Made by a program: the position numbers and the translations under genes | Notes under the pieces: generated by a model | What the model was told of the DNA's origin: nothing | Database searches by the model: none | The model's input: only the letters and a program-made list of their open reading frames with translations | NCBI RefSeq assembly: GCF_037975245.1 | Contig: NC_092569.1 | Coordinates: 4,674,501 to 4,738,500, forward strand | DNA: 64,000 nt | Direction of reading: 5' to 3' | Source: Apostichopus japonicus | Taxonomy: Eukaryota > Echinodermata > Holothuroidea > Aspidochirotida > Stichopodidae | In this document: positions 13,001-28,000 of the stretch, piece after piece | Layout: the number at the start of each line of letters is the position of its first letter | Numbering within the stretch: position 1 is the first letter of the stretch

Positions 13001-16000
13001 AGGATATCCCTCCAGCAGCGAAGGACGGACGGACAAGGTATTTTACTCTTGCTCAGATTGTCAGGGACATAAACTCTGAATCTAGAAGCCAATTAGCATC
13101 ACCATCATCCTCTAAATCAATGATTTATACACCCAAAATAAACCAAATATTTCCATTTAGGATTGACAAGTTTAATTCTATACACCAACCAGGTTGTGAA
13201 GTGGGGGGAGGGGGGAGCGGGTGGGAAACAATATCTTGTTCATATATATTGTATGCTGTAACTACAACCCAACTTGTGTCTCCTTTGTCTTGACCCCCTC
13301 CCCCACCCCCTCCCCCTCCCCCCACCCTGTCCCCTGCTCCTAAGACCGGTCTTGTTGATTCCAATGCCCAAAGTAACTAGTGAATGATGGTTAAATAATT
13401 TCAGAGTGACGTGTCTGCGCTTCCACCCAAAAGTTAGCAGTGAAACTCAAAGCCCTCTCAGAAGTTGCTTTACGGAGCAGAAAATCCTCACATTTCACAA
13501 TAAGTTTCTTTCTCATGTTACGGCATTTCTCTTACGATGGTGCTTTGAGATCTCCATGATCGGTAAAGCAGGAAAACTAACAGAGTGTCTGTGAAGAAAC
13601 TTCTTTTTTTTTGCTCCCTCCATTTTTGTCAGGAGGTGTACCTTCCAAGACGTTTTCTTCTGTCCGACGACAACGAAACTACCTAGTCATGTCACGTCAG
13701 ATTAAATACCTTAGTTTAGTTTAGCTGTGCCAAATAGACCACAGATATATATGTATATATACATATATATATACATGTAATTGACCTTAAGGTAGCCCTG
13801 TGCGCCATCCTAGATAAGAGACATATGGTGTGTATCATGACCGAGGGAGCAGTGACTCTACAAAAGCCAAGCCACAGAACGGAGTGTCTGAACAAACAGC
13901 TAACAGCATGAATCTACCAGGATGAGATATAAAACAAACATAGAGGAAGGGAGGTGGGAATCGCTAGCACCACCCCAATTAAAGTCTTAAAAAAAGAATA
14001 CTTTGTGTGTACCAATAGAGCAAAAGCAAAACAACATTTTTTTGTCGTTGATGTAAGTGTTATTTAGAAAAATTGAGTTAAAAAACCCTGCATGTTAAAC
14101 TGAATCTTTTGATCCAGCTTCATGAATCGCTCCAAACAGGAAAACATGACAGAACAGTATAATGCTGGTATACATAGCAAAGTCCCGAAACATGTCCGCG
14201 ACTTATTTCTTATCATCTCGGTATCTTACGGGGGAAGGGGGCGGAGGCGTTCAGAATAAGTATTGCATGGGGTCTTCTTAGCATTTCACCACATACAAAA
14301 AATATTACAAATATTTGTATTATCTCAATACATTATAAAAGGGAGAAGTTGAAACAAGAATGGATCAATAAATCTGTACAAATTTTTAAAAAACTTAAAA
14401 AGAATATATACTTCCCGACGTTGAAATATTTTTTTATTTTTCAAAACTTTGCATAGTTCAATGCTTCAATGGTGCAGCACAACATTTGGACCTACACAGT
14501 AAATGTATGAAATAAATGTATCTACATATACATACACACACGCACCAACACATTACCATTACACACACACATATATATACAAACAGGAAGGTGAGGAAAG
14601 CTGAGAGACGTACCTTTCCAAATCGTGTTGCGTACGAGCCGGTGAGTAACGAATGGAAAATGATAATAGTCTCATCTAAATCCCAGACAAAAATCCTCTG
14701 TAGAACAAAGAGAAATATACGGGCAAATTTATAACCGGCATGGGAACGAGCTCCTACAACTTGAGGAGCTGAGACAAACGTATCATGATGTATATACAAT
14801 GCATATATTTTGTTCTATACTAAATATAAGCTGAGTTTATATAAGCTCTCTACGTAAATCTACAGTGTTTGCCTGTGTTCACTGTCAACTTTGATTGCAC
14901 TAGGGCCCTCTTGTTTCGTCTTTCCGTTTCGTTTTGTTTCTTTACTTTAATTTGTCTTTCTTCTCTGACCGAATTGATAAATATGAGTTAATTGATACAT
15001 CAAAGTGTCAGACTATACTACCCAAAAAAAAAAAATTATTTGTCACTACTGATCTAATTAATGGTTAATTAGAATAGAAACGAAACAAAAATCTGATAAT
15101 TTCACTCATAAATATTTGGCAGTAAACCCAAATGCATTGTGCTAACCGCACACATCTCTTAGTTAGGTTGAGGGATACTATCCCAGTTGTGTGAAACGAT
15201 TACACTACTTTAGTAAGAATGTTGTCAAAGTACAACCCCAAAGAAAATTACACATGTAACATATATTTTTGTAGTTTACTTCCCAAGATTAAATTATAAT
15301 ACCATCTCTTGGCAACCAATTTGTCAACTTAAACGGTACAAACATTACAATGGCTCTGTGGATATTCTCTCTTTTCTGTGCATTCTCTCAACCCCCCCCC
15401 CAGGGACCTTCCTTTTTTTTCCTACATTCTTTGTTTCTGTTGAACCATTTTCTTTAAACGATGTTCCCCAAACGCACAATGATTTACTTACTCTCCTAAG
15501 GAATCAATATACACATTGTTGGGGGGGGGGGGGGAGAAAATCATTCTCCTAGTTGAACAACATGGATGAAACATATATCCGAGCACAATATGTAAATGCA
15601 GAAACAAGTTCAGAAATGGTTCAAGAGAGTGCTTACGTCGACTCCATCTTCTGGTGTAGGGGATGGGTTTCTTTTCGTCCTCCCCGACGTCTTGTTCTTG
15701 TTGTTCCTTGGGGCTGCTGTGCGCCCCCTTCCCAAGGGGCTCACATCATCCAGTTTTATACTTGCGTCTGCAGTGAAAGAATGTTCGACTATAGGGGGAA
15801 AGATCAAAATTAAAGCCAGTATCACCCAACTGACGTACTCCGCTCGGTCTAGCAAGGGTCATGACTATACCGCTAGTTACACCAAAATATGACCGGCCTA
15901 AATTGCAAAACTGATTCATCCCTTATCTGAAGTATTTCTTTGTGACAGACTATTGCTAAAATCTGTTTTTTTTTGTAAATATTTTTTATTTTTTACTATA

Positions 16001-19000
16001 AACTTTTAATGTATACAATGATAGACTCTTAACCACACACTAACAAATAAATATGGAAATTACATACATTTGCATAAAACACTGTCTTCATTCTCAGTTT
16101 ATACCATGATAATGAATTCAAAAGAATGGTACATTATTTTGGTCACAGAAGAAATTCATTGTAAGTACTTATTAATACATGACATGAATTTATCTAATGG
16201 CGTTTAACAAACAATTATTTAGAATTACGTAGAGTTAATGAAAGTTTCTGCACGGACACTTTTACTTTTCACCGTCGTAATGATAACATGTGAATACGAT
16301 ACAAGAATGTACCATTGATTATAGCACTTGAATAAAAATATGGCGGAAGAAAAAAAAACTGTTTAACATTAATAACTTGCTAATTAAGACTCATTTGGCC
16401 AGATTACTTAGTCAAATCAAGCATAATGTTGCTGTTAGTAATTCTTGATATATGCCTGAAAAACAGGCCTGTAACTTTGCGACGAAATGTTGACTGCTGC
16501 TTTTACAAGATGACGATGTTTCAATCGACGTCGCGGTTTTCTTGGGGACCTTAATTCGACGAGTTCACATAACCGTAGTGAAGAATATTGACAAGAAGAG
16601 AAGGCAAGTTCTTTAAACTTTTATGAATTTAACTACACAGGCAGTAGATATTCAGTTAGTTAACAGCTTATTCCCTCTTCTCTCTCTCTATCTCTCCACC
16701 TCATGCTTGTTTTGCTTCTCTTTCTTATGAATATTAGATGTTCTATCACCAATCCCGTCTGCTAAACGCGATCATATATTGAAGATATTAAAGCTCTCAC
16801 ATCAACGACACAAATAATACTAAATGTTGAAAGGCAAAAAAAATTAGGAGAGAAAAACAAGGAATCACCCAAATCTTTGCATAATATTTGATCCGTTTTT
16901 GACATTTACATTTTTTTTCTCATCTGTGTCTTTTTTCTCTGGCTCCAGAGTAACCGTTTTCTTTTCTTTTCCGAGTATTTTTCCCGTATTATTCGGGTCT
17001 AATTCCTGTACGACTCTACCATGAATATGTAAAGCTCGTATTGATGTGATTTCTTACTTCAACCAAATCTGACAGATTTGAAGAATATTATCATCCTAAA
17101 TTCCTCGCGAGTGTTGCACCTTACCATTTATCAAAAGCAATTTTCTTGGCTTATGCAAGCCCCGAGCCAACAGATTTGGCTCTACTCTGCTCATTCAACT
17201 TTCTTTTTTCTCTCTCTCTTTCTCCAACTCTCTTATTTTTTTTTTTCTTCTTCTTCTTCTTCTTTTTGCTCAACAAGCTTTTGGCTTGTGGCACAAAACA
17301 ATGGTAACCAACGTTGTCGCGTTTGAAATGTTCTGATTCAGGCCCAAAGGCGAGAAGTGGGTGTGAGTATGTACGTTTGCAGCTGCGAATTAGTCTCGGA
17401 GATTTTTTCAAAGCCGGGGTTCTCAATGCACACTCAATGACGGTTTAACCATCCCCTTAATAACGTTTGAATAAATTAAGACCCAAAATCTTCAAGCAGG
17501 GATGTCAAAATCGGCTGCGGGTGCTTTGGAACTAATTAAAGGTTCGCTTGATACTGACTGACAGGGTATGTTCCTCAATCACACATCTACCAAGAGAGAC
17601 AACAAAAATTAGAGAAAAGGAAAAAGAAAAAGAAAAAAGGAAAAGGAAGAGAGAAAAAACTGAGAGAAAAAGAGGAAAAGAAAAGAAACCACGGAAAGAG
17701 AGACAAGAAGGTTCGATAACATCATAAGACAATGACATTTTACTCGAAAAAAACAACTACTCGCAAGATAGGATTCCCATTACCACTTCAAAATATGATC
17801 AAGGCAAAAAAAAAAATACAAAAATACAAAAAAAAAATGGAAAAGAATGTATTAAGCAAACTTTCATAGGGTGAAGTATGCACACGTGTGCTACTGAACG
17901 GTACGCCTAATTTGACGAGTAAAAAAGAAAAAATGCTAATCAGTTTGTGGTTCTGAGGACGGATTCTTCTCAAGATCATCACTCGGGGGGCTGAGATGAA
18001 AACTGAATCGAGAGGCGAGATATGTTTTGCTACACTTTTGGAAAAACGAAGCGAACGGATGTGTGAGAGGCATTACCGTTAGGGACATGACTTGATAGAA
18101 GATTGAAAAAAAAATATATATATCAACAGCTTTGTAACCACTTGTAATGACCTGATAATAAATCATAAGTTCACTAATTCAGGTAATTTTTTGGGACTAG
18201 ATTGACTTAATTCAGTTACTTCCATCTAAATACAAGAAAATTTCCATGTATTATAATTTCATGTCAATTCTCAAACAGCTGTAATATTTAGCCTATTTTA
18301 CCAAAAGTTGGCACGCAAAGAAGAAGTTTCCAGGCTGAATGGATGTATATGTGCATTCCTGTTTTCTTCTTTTAGACATTTTTCAGATAAAAAAATAATC
18401 CCAAATTCAGCTTATTAATACTTGCCAATTACAACACTTGGCCACCAACCCCAAATACCACTTTCCAACTTTAGCTGACAAGGGTGTACTAATTTTTCAT
18501 TTTGAAAAAAAATTCTAATTCAGGCCAGGAAAACCCTGTTTGGTATCAGACCTATCTCTCAAGTACTCTAAAAAAGAACTGATACATTACCACACAAAAG
18601 CTAGCAAAAATCTTACAATTTTTTTTCTCCATGTTTTATTCTTTTTATTTGCTATTTTGAATTCGATGACAACAGTGCAATTTGCTCAGAGGTCAACTAA
18701 TTTTGCCCCCGAGCTGCGTACACCAATCACCAGTGAAAGAAAAAGAGAAAAAAATCTTTTGGAAGATGCGCACGTCAGTTCACAGCTGGGGGCTAAAAGC
18801 TTCCATGGGCAGGCCATCAGATTTACAGATTTTTTTTTTTATCCCTTTGTGTTCGTAAAATTTTCACAGATGAAGGGGGAGATAAGACAACTAGGGCTAA
18901 AAAGCCGAGCACGGTCTTTTTCTTAAGACAATTTTTTTTTTCTTCCTCCTTCTCCTTCTTCTTCTTCTTCTTCTTCTCTTGCTGTGGCTTTTTGACGTGG

Positions 19001-22000
19001 ATTCTATTTAGGCGACAAGTCAAATTAAAAAGGCTCGCCAAACCCACCTGGGAAAATGGGTGTACTGAGTTTCAACACGTATATAAATGTACTGTGCCAT
19101 GAACATTTTGATTAGAGGGAATAAAAACAAGCAAACAGTTGACAAGTTTTATGGAGAAAAACACATTCAAAATATTACGGCTTCGATAAGCAGGTTCCAC
19201 GTGTACAGTATAATGGGAAGGATGGAACTCATATTAAAGGCAATAGTTGAATTGCTACAGATTTCAAAACAAAATTTTGGGTTCTAGAATAGTATTGACG
19301 AGATTGTTATAAACACAGAACCCCTACGAGAGATGGGGAGGGGTGAGAAATGTGTGCTGGCAATCCTTGCTTTACACAAAAAATTCTGCTGTGGTATTTG
19401 TGTAACTTAACTTCCATATTTTGCCACAGAAATACATATTTTTGGAAAATTCTTTCGGTTTGAGTGACTGGACCTTTTCATAAACACGCTCTAAATAGAG
19501 ATGATATTAACTTTACCGAAAAAACTACTGAATGAAAATCAATATTAGAAAGGTTTCCATTTTACATGTTTGACTGCACTTTTCTTTCCTCCTTATTATT
19601 ATTATTATTTTTCATGTTGTATTTATATTATCCTTTTTGCATATTTACAAAGACAATAGTCTGTATTTGAATTTGACAAAAAAACCAAAAAAAAAACCCC
19701 CAAAAAAGTTAATGACAGGTAAGTGGATGATTGAAACACCAAACTCGATATTTTCTATGAACTTATTAAAGTTACTCTCACTGGAATTAAAGCACTTTAC
19801 TGTTATAAATTCTTTATTGAGTTTGTGACTTGAGAAGAATATCAACACAAAAGTTCGTCGAAAGCCGATCCCAGTGAATCACCCAACCCATTTTTCTACT
19901 GTTTCAAGGTTAACAACGACATTAACGGATAAACGTCTATGAGTAACATTCCCCCAAACTTAAAAGCAGGTTTTACATCAACAAATTTCCACTTTATACA
20001 TCCATAAAAGGCACCATCATTGAAAATGAAAACTACGGTTAACTTTCATTCTTCAATAGACTTATCCCAAAGAAAAGGCATAAACAATGAACCAACCCAG
20101 TAGAGAATATTTCAATATTTTTTTTTGTTTGTTTAATCAACAATCTTTCCTGTTCTCTGTATAATTGGAATTCTCCAGTACATACTTATTCCTTCCTCGC
20201 TTACAATTACAAACTAATTTTTCTTCCTTTTTCTTCCCTTTCTGAAACCTTCTTCAACATATTGATATTATGCGATGAACTGTTTCAGACGCAATGAGAT
20301 TCTTTGCCTTTGTAATTCTTTCATTGGCAACAGAGAGCTAACCTTCACACCTCTGGCTACTAATCTCCATGTTTATTCCAAAATTAAAAACATCTTTTTT
20401 TTCTTCTTTTTTTTTTTACTTCCATTAAGATCAATCCCTCCACCCTCCTAATCTCAGAGCGATGTAACATTTGTGAGAATTGAAGAAATTACCACGATTG
20501 TTCATTTACTTTTTGAGATACGTTGTGAGTATAAAACGGCTTCGAGCTATACAACATTGCCCCTATTCATGAATACATTAATCGCATATGGAATGTTAAC
20601 ATTCAAATCTTTTACAAACCTCACATAATGAACACAACAGTTCGGGTTACGTATCTTTATCGTAAAGTAAGTCACGCGATTTTACTTATTCCAGAAAAGG
20701 CCAAATGATTAAGAACAAGGAATGCAGAAAATTAACTTGTTTTCTTTTAGACAAATTACCTGGCATAACATTTAGCAACAACAGAAAAAAACAATTACAG
20801 AAGGCTGTGAGCTAAAATCAAATAAATACAAATAAATAAATACAAAATAAATACAAAATAAATAAATACAAAATAAATAAAATTAAAGCGTTACAGTAGT
20901 TAAACTCTACGGCCACTGTTTCACAGTTAGTGTCGCTCTGATTTTGAAACTTTTCATTTTTCGGAAATCAACTTACGTTCGGTAGGGAGAGTTGCCAACC
21001 TGTACGTCGTGGTTGATATAGAGGACGTTGAGCTACTCGTGAGGTACGGACTGTACCCCTGGGGGTAGTACTGGTTGAGTCCACTTTGGGGGTATACTGT
21101 TCCATAGGAACCACTATCAACACCCTGCAATGGAATAAAAGGAAGCCATATTTAATTCCACTGTTTTACTCATGACAGCAAATACCACAGATAAAGAACA
21201 CTAGTCCACAATTCAAGACAAAAAGGCTTAAAAGGTTATGAAATGAGAAAAGCTTTATACTTCTAGAGGGAGGGGAAGGGAGAGGGGAGAGAAAGGGAGA
21301 AGGGGGGAGATAATAAATTTCAGTATTTATGAAATATAAGAAACTCAACATAAAGCTTTTGAGGATTTGTGTAAATTGTAAAAGAAAAGTAAAATATAAA
21401 GTGGACTTGCTTACCTGTTGTGTGCTATTGTAACCCTGTGTATTGGCCGTGACCACCGTATTGCTAATGGAGGGGTATGTGTAACATGAACATGTCGTAA
21501 ATGCACTGCCTGCTGTCAGGGAGGGTAAAAGGGAAGAAAAAGAAGGGTTATTTATTAAATTTATAACAACTATACAAAAATAAAATATAAAATAGAAATT
21601 TTTAATTAAAAAACTAATGTCTTTTTCAGATATTTGTTGCTACTAAAAATGAGATATGCACTTAAGCCTAAAAAATGATGGAAAATATACTACATAAGAT
21701 CTTGTAAGAACTTTTAACAAAATGCATAAAGGTATACTCTTAAAGCAAAGGAAAAACAAACTGAAGGGTCTTTTTCCGAGCACAGGTCTCTTAAAGATAA
21801 TATAAAACATATTCCAGTTCTGTCACTATCAATACATTTTAGAGTTAAGTTAATAAAAACTTGGGGTTCCAGCTTCTCCATTGAATAACCTTTTTTTTTC
21901 TGGGTTATGCTCTTCTTTCCTAAAACAATCTTTCAACTTTCCGATAATTTTTTTCGGGATACAGTAGACGCATGCAGGTTGAACCAGTTAAATGTTATAA

Positions 22001-25000
22001 CACTACCTAGAATGACTTCTTCCTGACCTTATCAAATGCCTCATGGTTCCTTCGGAAAATGTTGAATAATTCATTTCTTTCCCCACCAACTTTTTTTTTC
22101 TATATCTTTTTTATTACTGTCGCAGCAATAGAGCCATAAGGCTAAGACTACTACAACGTTACCTTGCATTGTAGGGTAGTAAGGGCTCTGTGCAGTTTGC
22201 CCAGCACCTGGAAAGCTCGGGCTATAGGCGCTGCTAAAATATGACCCTTGACCTTGTAAGCTGGGATCTGTTTTGATAGACTTTGTTGCTCCTGGGAGAT
22301 ACAAATAATAATGACATATAAGTGATGACACAGTCTTAAAGTAACAATGAACATTTAACCCAAAAAGAAAGAAGGGAAAAAAAGACAAAAGACATTGATA
22401 ACAATTCTGTCTCTTCCTGCAGAAGAACAACTTATACTTAAGAGTTTTACCGAGAAATTTCACTGACGATATTTAACTTTGATGGTCGTCATCCTGTTCG
22501 CGACTGTTTTTGAAAGGATAGTCCAAAGTAAAGTTTACTTTTGACCAAATGAAAGAAGAGTACTTATACATACTAAAAATCCTGAGGAAATTACCATTCA
22601 AAACCTACATACAGTTTTCTTTTTCTTTCCTTTTTGAGGTATTGATAGTTCATTTTTGGATCTAAAACTTGTCAAATACAGATGTCATTTTTCTCGTAAA
22701 CGAAAGAGAGGAATTGAATGCAGATTTCACCGGGCTGCTTAAAATATGTTCCTCTTGCATCGGCCGAAAATATAAATTTTCATTACTCGAACCATGTTTT
22801 TAGTTGAAGTTGTTGAAAAAATATTTAAAAAAACCCCCACTGATTTTGCAACTTTTTTGGAAATGGGTGAAAAAAATGCCATGGAAACGGACCGTGGAGA
22901 TATATTCGTGACCAAATTATTCTATCAAATTAATCATATAAATTGAATCTGGATAATTTGCCAGTTTCAAGACCAGACTTTTTAGCATTCCGGAGTATGA
23001 CAAGTTAGAACTCCCCTGGTTATGAGTTTCACAGGGATGAGCCTGGGGTAAAAAAAAAATCATGGAACTTTGCAAAAATTGCGGTATAGGCTCCAGTTTG
23101 CATATGCTACAGTGTGTTAGGATAATAGTTTTTGTCCCAGAGGTAGAAAAGAAATCACGGATATTCGGCGAATTTGCGGAAAAAGCTCATGCCTGGTTTC
23201 AGTACTTGAGTACAGGGCTCTAAGAGGGTGAGTACCATTTATACTTGTACTCTTGTACTGGTCTCCAAACCAGATTACCAAATATCAATCCATGAGGGTA
23301 ACCAGGCACTTATACACTAAGGTACGAGCGGGCGTAGTAAAAAACTTACAAATCTGTGTATTGAAGATTAGACCGAGTCAACTTACAAAACAAGTACCAA
23401 ACCCACTCAGCCTGCATATAATTAACAGAAATGTTGACATCTGTGACTGACTAGTACTTCAAACAAAAGAAGTTTGTCAGTTAATTTACAAAACCCTTCT
23501 TTTACTAATTTACAACACACTCCAGATTTCACCAAGCTGTTGAACAAAGGTTCCAGATACCAGCATGACGAGATAAGGTTCACCCTAATCCTAAGATCTT
23601 CAGCCAAAAATCTTGACGATACCATGAAATAAAATAAAAAAAGTCGTAACCACTTTCCCAAGCAACAAGATTTTGAAGTATTCGTACTCTAAGTACAGTA
23701 AAAAATATTTATGTACTTAAAAAAAAAAAAAGCTGTAAATCCATCATGCACAATCTTGCTATAACTATTGTCAAACATCCACATCTGCTCTTGACTGGGA
23801 AGAGGAAGTCTCCACAACTTGAATTTACTGCCAAATATGCTCAAAAGTTAACAAGTGCCATTTTCTTTCAAAGAGTTCTGCTCTTTTCATACTTAACAAG
23901 AGAGTGCCATAAGTTTGGTGTAATTGGCATGTCAAAGTTTCAGCAGATTATTCTCTTTATTAATTTCAGCTACTTTCAAGCTTTTCTCCTTTTTAATGAA
24001 CATTATTGCTTTCCTTAGGTCCACTGTGTTAACCCAAACCTCTACCATACATTTACTCATAAATAAGATAGTAGCAATTTAAGGTCATAATCATTGGCCC
24101 CACTAAGCTAAAATTTGCGAGAACTTTGGTTGAAAGTATTTCGCTGTTGGTTGCTTGCATCTTTGCATCTTCAGGTCACTTCCAGACACTAATTGTTCAC
24201 TTAGACGATCAAATGTTTCTGCGACAAAACATACTCTTGAAAGTGGTTAAAAAATGCTTGTTGAATTTAGAGCATGAGCGATCATTATTTGATTTGCTAG
24301 CATATTCGGGGCCCAATACTGACGACCCTTCAAAATCAAACATCCGCCTAGATTTCTGTCACCAGATAAAGATTAATTAGAGGAAATAATTAATTTATGA
24401 TCATTCCGTTTAGTTAGTGCATCATTCGAAATGAAATTTTACTATGCAGACACGCTAATGACTTAAGTTGTTACATATGGGATTTAACTTATATCAACTT
24501 AAAAAAAAAAAACAGTCAAAAAGATTTGAATGCTCAAAAAGACCTTGTGTTGAGTTTTAATTGTTTGTAAATATGGCTTTGTTTGCAAGCTTCAAACACA
24601 CAGACACCAAACACACACAATTATACAAAGAAAACATAAATTCGACTGATATGTGGGACGTGAGAACTACTTACCGTAAGACATCTGGCTGGGTAACCCG
24701 TAGGGAACCTGACTACTGTATGGGTACCCAGCGTTTGGTTGCACACCGAGGGTAGGTTGTGGTACGGGATACGTGTTTGACTGCGGCGTTGGCAAGATGT
24801 GGGGGTAGGTAGGACTGACGGTGAGAAAAAAAGAGAATGAAAACATGGTTACTTACGCCTACAGGTCTGTTTATTGGAAAACTGGAAGAACTTCAAAAGT
24901 TTTTGAGTTTTACTCAATTATTCGAAACGAAAACTGGACTGGTCTCGGTTAAGTCTTGTTCTGTGATTTTAATACCAAACACCATAAGAATTTTTTTTTC

Positions 25001-28000
25001 AAAAAATTGTTTCACCAAATTTCACTCAAAATAAATGGTGAACTCAGAGAGACATGCTTTGTCTACTCGGTCAAGCACCCTCTCTCCTTAATTATCCAAC
25101 CTCCCTCTCTAGTTACTTCTGTTTTCCTTTTCTTTTTGCATCTTTTTATCTGAGATCCTGGCACGAAACAAGACCAAAATAAACCGACGTATCCAAACAT
25201 CCCTTACAAAATGAGCTCATAAAAATGAACCGGTCATCCTGTTTTCCTTCATCGCTCTACCGTTTTACTCATTTTATTGATGGATGTTTATTGTTTTTGT
25301 CGCCGTTCTGCGATATGCGCCAAGACAGAGGTCCAAGACAGACCCCCTCCCCCCCCGGACTCAATTTTGCTTGTTAAATCTGCATCGTGTTACGTTGTAA
25401 AACCTATTTCTCCGACTGAAACGAAGAGACAGAACCCCTCGGATAGAATTTAAATAGTCCTGTGCTCTAACTTTGCCCCTTTTCTTCAAATGAGTAAAAC
25501 TGTCGAGGTTTCAAGCAACGAACTTCATAATCTTTATGATCTTGAGACGTGTTGGGTACACCATGAGTATCGGTCGAGTGGGCCCACAGAGATGGAAGAT
25601 AGATTGAACAAAATTAATAATGGGTGTATGAAACCTACTCTCGCCACAAGAAACAAAAACAAACAATGATAAATGAAATAAAAGAAAAAGAGTGCCATGT
25701 TTTTTTTTTTCTTTTTTTTTTCTTTTTCTTTTTCGAAGAAGGTACAATTCCCCCTCCTATCTTCACCTAACTGACCAAGCTAGGTGAACGGAGCACATTT
25801 TGCTTTGGAAGTTTGGATGAATTCGAGAGGCCTATCGACTTTAGGGCCCTCCGCACTCACTGACCGGCTCTTTTGTTTTTCTCTCTAGACATATATAGTC
25901 AATAAACCTGTCAACTGGCACACCAATTAATGTACTCCGTGATAACTCCGGCTAAAAACCACCTTCGGACCGAAGAATGTTACGTATAAATAATAGAACG
26001 GCTGTCAAATTGTTTGATTCACGACTGGGGAGCGGCGATGGAATGTTTCTCGTCAGCTCCGTGAGGTACCGATGGTGAAAAAGTATGGTATTGGATACGA
26101 TGGAGAAATCAACAGAGTACTACACACCCAGCTTATTATATTCAAGCAGGTGGTTGGATGACTATTGAAAAGTTACCAATCATCATTCATCTCTTCATAG
26201 ATCCAGTGATCCTTGGCTTACAAAAGTTCTTCCGGAAAGCGGGTTACCAGCAGGAATCCTGATGGCATACATACTGTACTCCATCGAACAAAGTAAATTG
26301 AGTGATATCAGCTTCCATTTTTTATTTTGCCGTATCAATTTTTAATTCCAATTATGTCCATTTTTGCATCTTTTTAAAATTTTAAAAATCATAATCAAAG
26401 ACGGTTACTACAGTCTCCTCCCCTAAAGCTGTTTGTTCCGTTGAATTAAAATGACGAAACCCGGTGGTACCATCATTCTCCTTTAAGGTTTATAAAGTTG
26501 ATATACCTGAAAACATAGGTCTGTTAAAATGCCATCCAACAAAACTATACCAGGGAAGAATAAGCATGGACTTCAAAGATTTCCAAATGCAATAGTACAA
26601 TATACAGTAGGAACATAGTAACAGGTGGGCCACAAAACCAACGACACATCCAATCCAAAAGAGGTGCATTTACACACACACCTTCAAGTCTGTCGCACAA
26701 AATACACCCCATAAAACGTATTTAAGTTTGCGGCTGATGAAGCCTCCATAACCCAGCGATACCTCTAGTCCGAAAAGAAGGGCATCATACTAACTACACC
26801 TTAAAATATAGTTACATTAAGTTTGTGGCACGCAGACAACACAAACACAGCAACATTTCTAGTCCAACAAGAAGTGCACAACATAAAATACCCCCCTAAA
26901 CGTATAGTGACAAAAAAATCTGTGGGACACAAAACCTGCGACATTTCCCGACTAGAGAAAGAATTACATCAGATCAAAACACCTGCATCCAATCTGTTTT
27001 AAGGATACAAACAGATATTAGTTATGAGTACAATTAATACAAACAATTATCACAGAATCTAAGAAAAGCAAAAGAACCATTAAAAATATTATTATAGCTT
27101 ATAGTTTAATCATTCTATAAACTATATGTTATCCCTTACCTATAAATGTTCATGTTGGTATCGATGCGTATTAAAGATTCACAGCAGTTCTCTTATTATT
27201 TTTTTAGCGCAAAAGATCTGCACGGAAATTGAACCGTTCATTTACCGAGTAGAGCATGAAATGTGACCGCCCAATTGACTACTTCAATCAGTGGCTCGTA
27301 AAAACTACCAATACCCCCTACCTGGTGCTGGATTCCCAGACTTGACTATCATCTCCGTGAAACTCCATCCGTCCCGATGTCATCGCAAGTAGGGAATGAT
27401 ACCGTGGTCTCTTTCTCAAGCCTACTGATATTCTACTGATATTCTAACTGGGTTGGGCTTGCTTTAAGGACGGCGTTTGCAAAGATTGAAGTAGAAGGGA
27501 AAGACCAGCCAGGAACTTTGTGTCAAAGTGGGCATCGGATTACTTGCCTACTACTAGCTCTCATGCCTTCTAGAAAGCAATAGATTTTCTTTTGTTTTTT
27601 TATTGCTTGAGAGTTCAGTTAAATGATGCTAACTTCCCCTATAATTCCTTCTTTTTTTTCAAAACCAGGAAGTTACAAAAATGTCATAATTGTGTGCGTA
27701 GCATTATATGCTCATATTGATTTGCTTCATAAACTTGAAAGAAAAGAAATACAGAAAAGAAAAATCGGTAGTTTGTGGTGCCCTTTCAGGATGACTTTTC
27801 AGGTAAGTTTTTATACATCAGATAGGGTTACAAATCAAAGATTGATAAAGATCAATGTTCTGCTTTTCTTTCTTTCTTTGTTATAAGAATTCCAAATTGC
27901 TCGTCAAGATCTTCAAATTAACAATATGCAAATTAGGTCCACCATGATCCATCCACGCTATAATGTAAGCGACAGGTACCCCCCACTTTGTGCAGAAAGC

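Larger units (their letters stand above)
7567..14613. other. largest eya intron (7.0 kb) with paired hairpins
   Basis: This intron separates the two Eya-domain exons DLDET and MEEMIF. Notable content: two adjacent inverted repeats at 8,670-8,749, a CCCCAACTC tandem at 9,299-9,343, a C run near 10,124, an A run near 10,727-10,744, G- and C-rich tracts at 13,201-13,330 and an alternating AT palindromic patch at 13,745-13,776. No gene is supported. Confidence 0.8.

Noticed and set aside
13741-13776. AT palindromic cluster as a regulatory element
   Set aside because: Alternating TA/CA sequence of this kind is adequately explained as a degenerate microsatellite.
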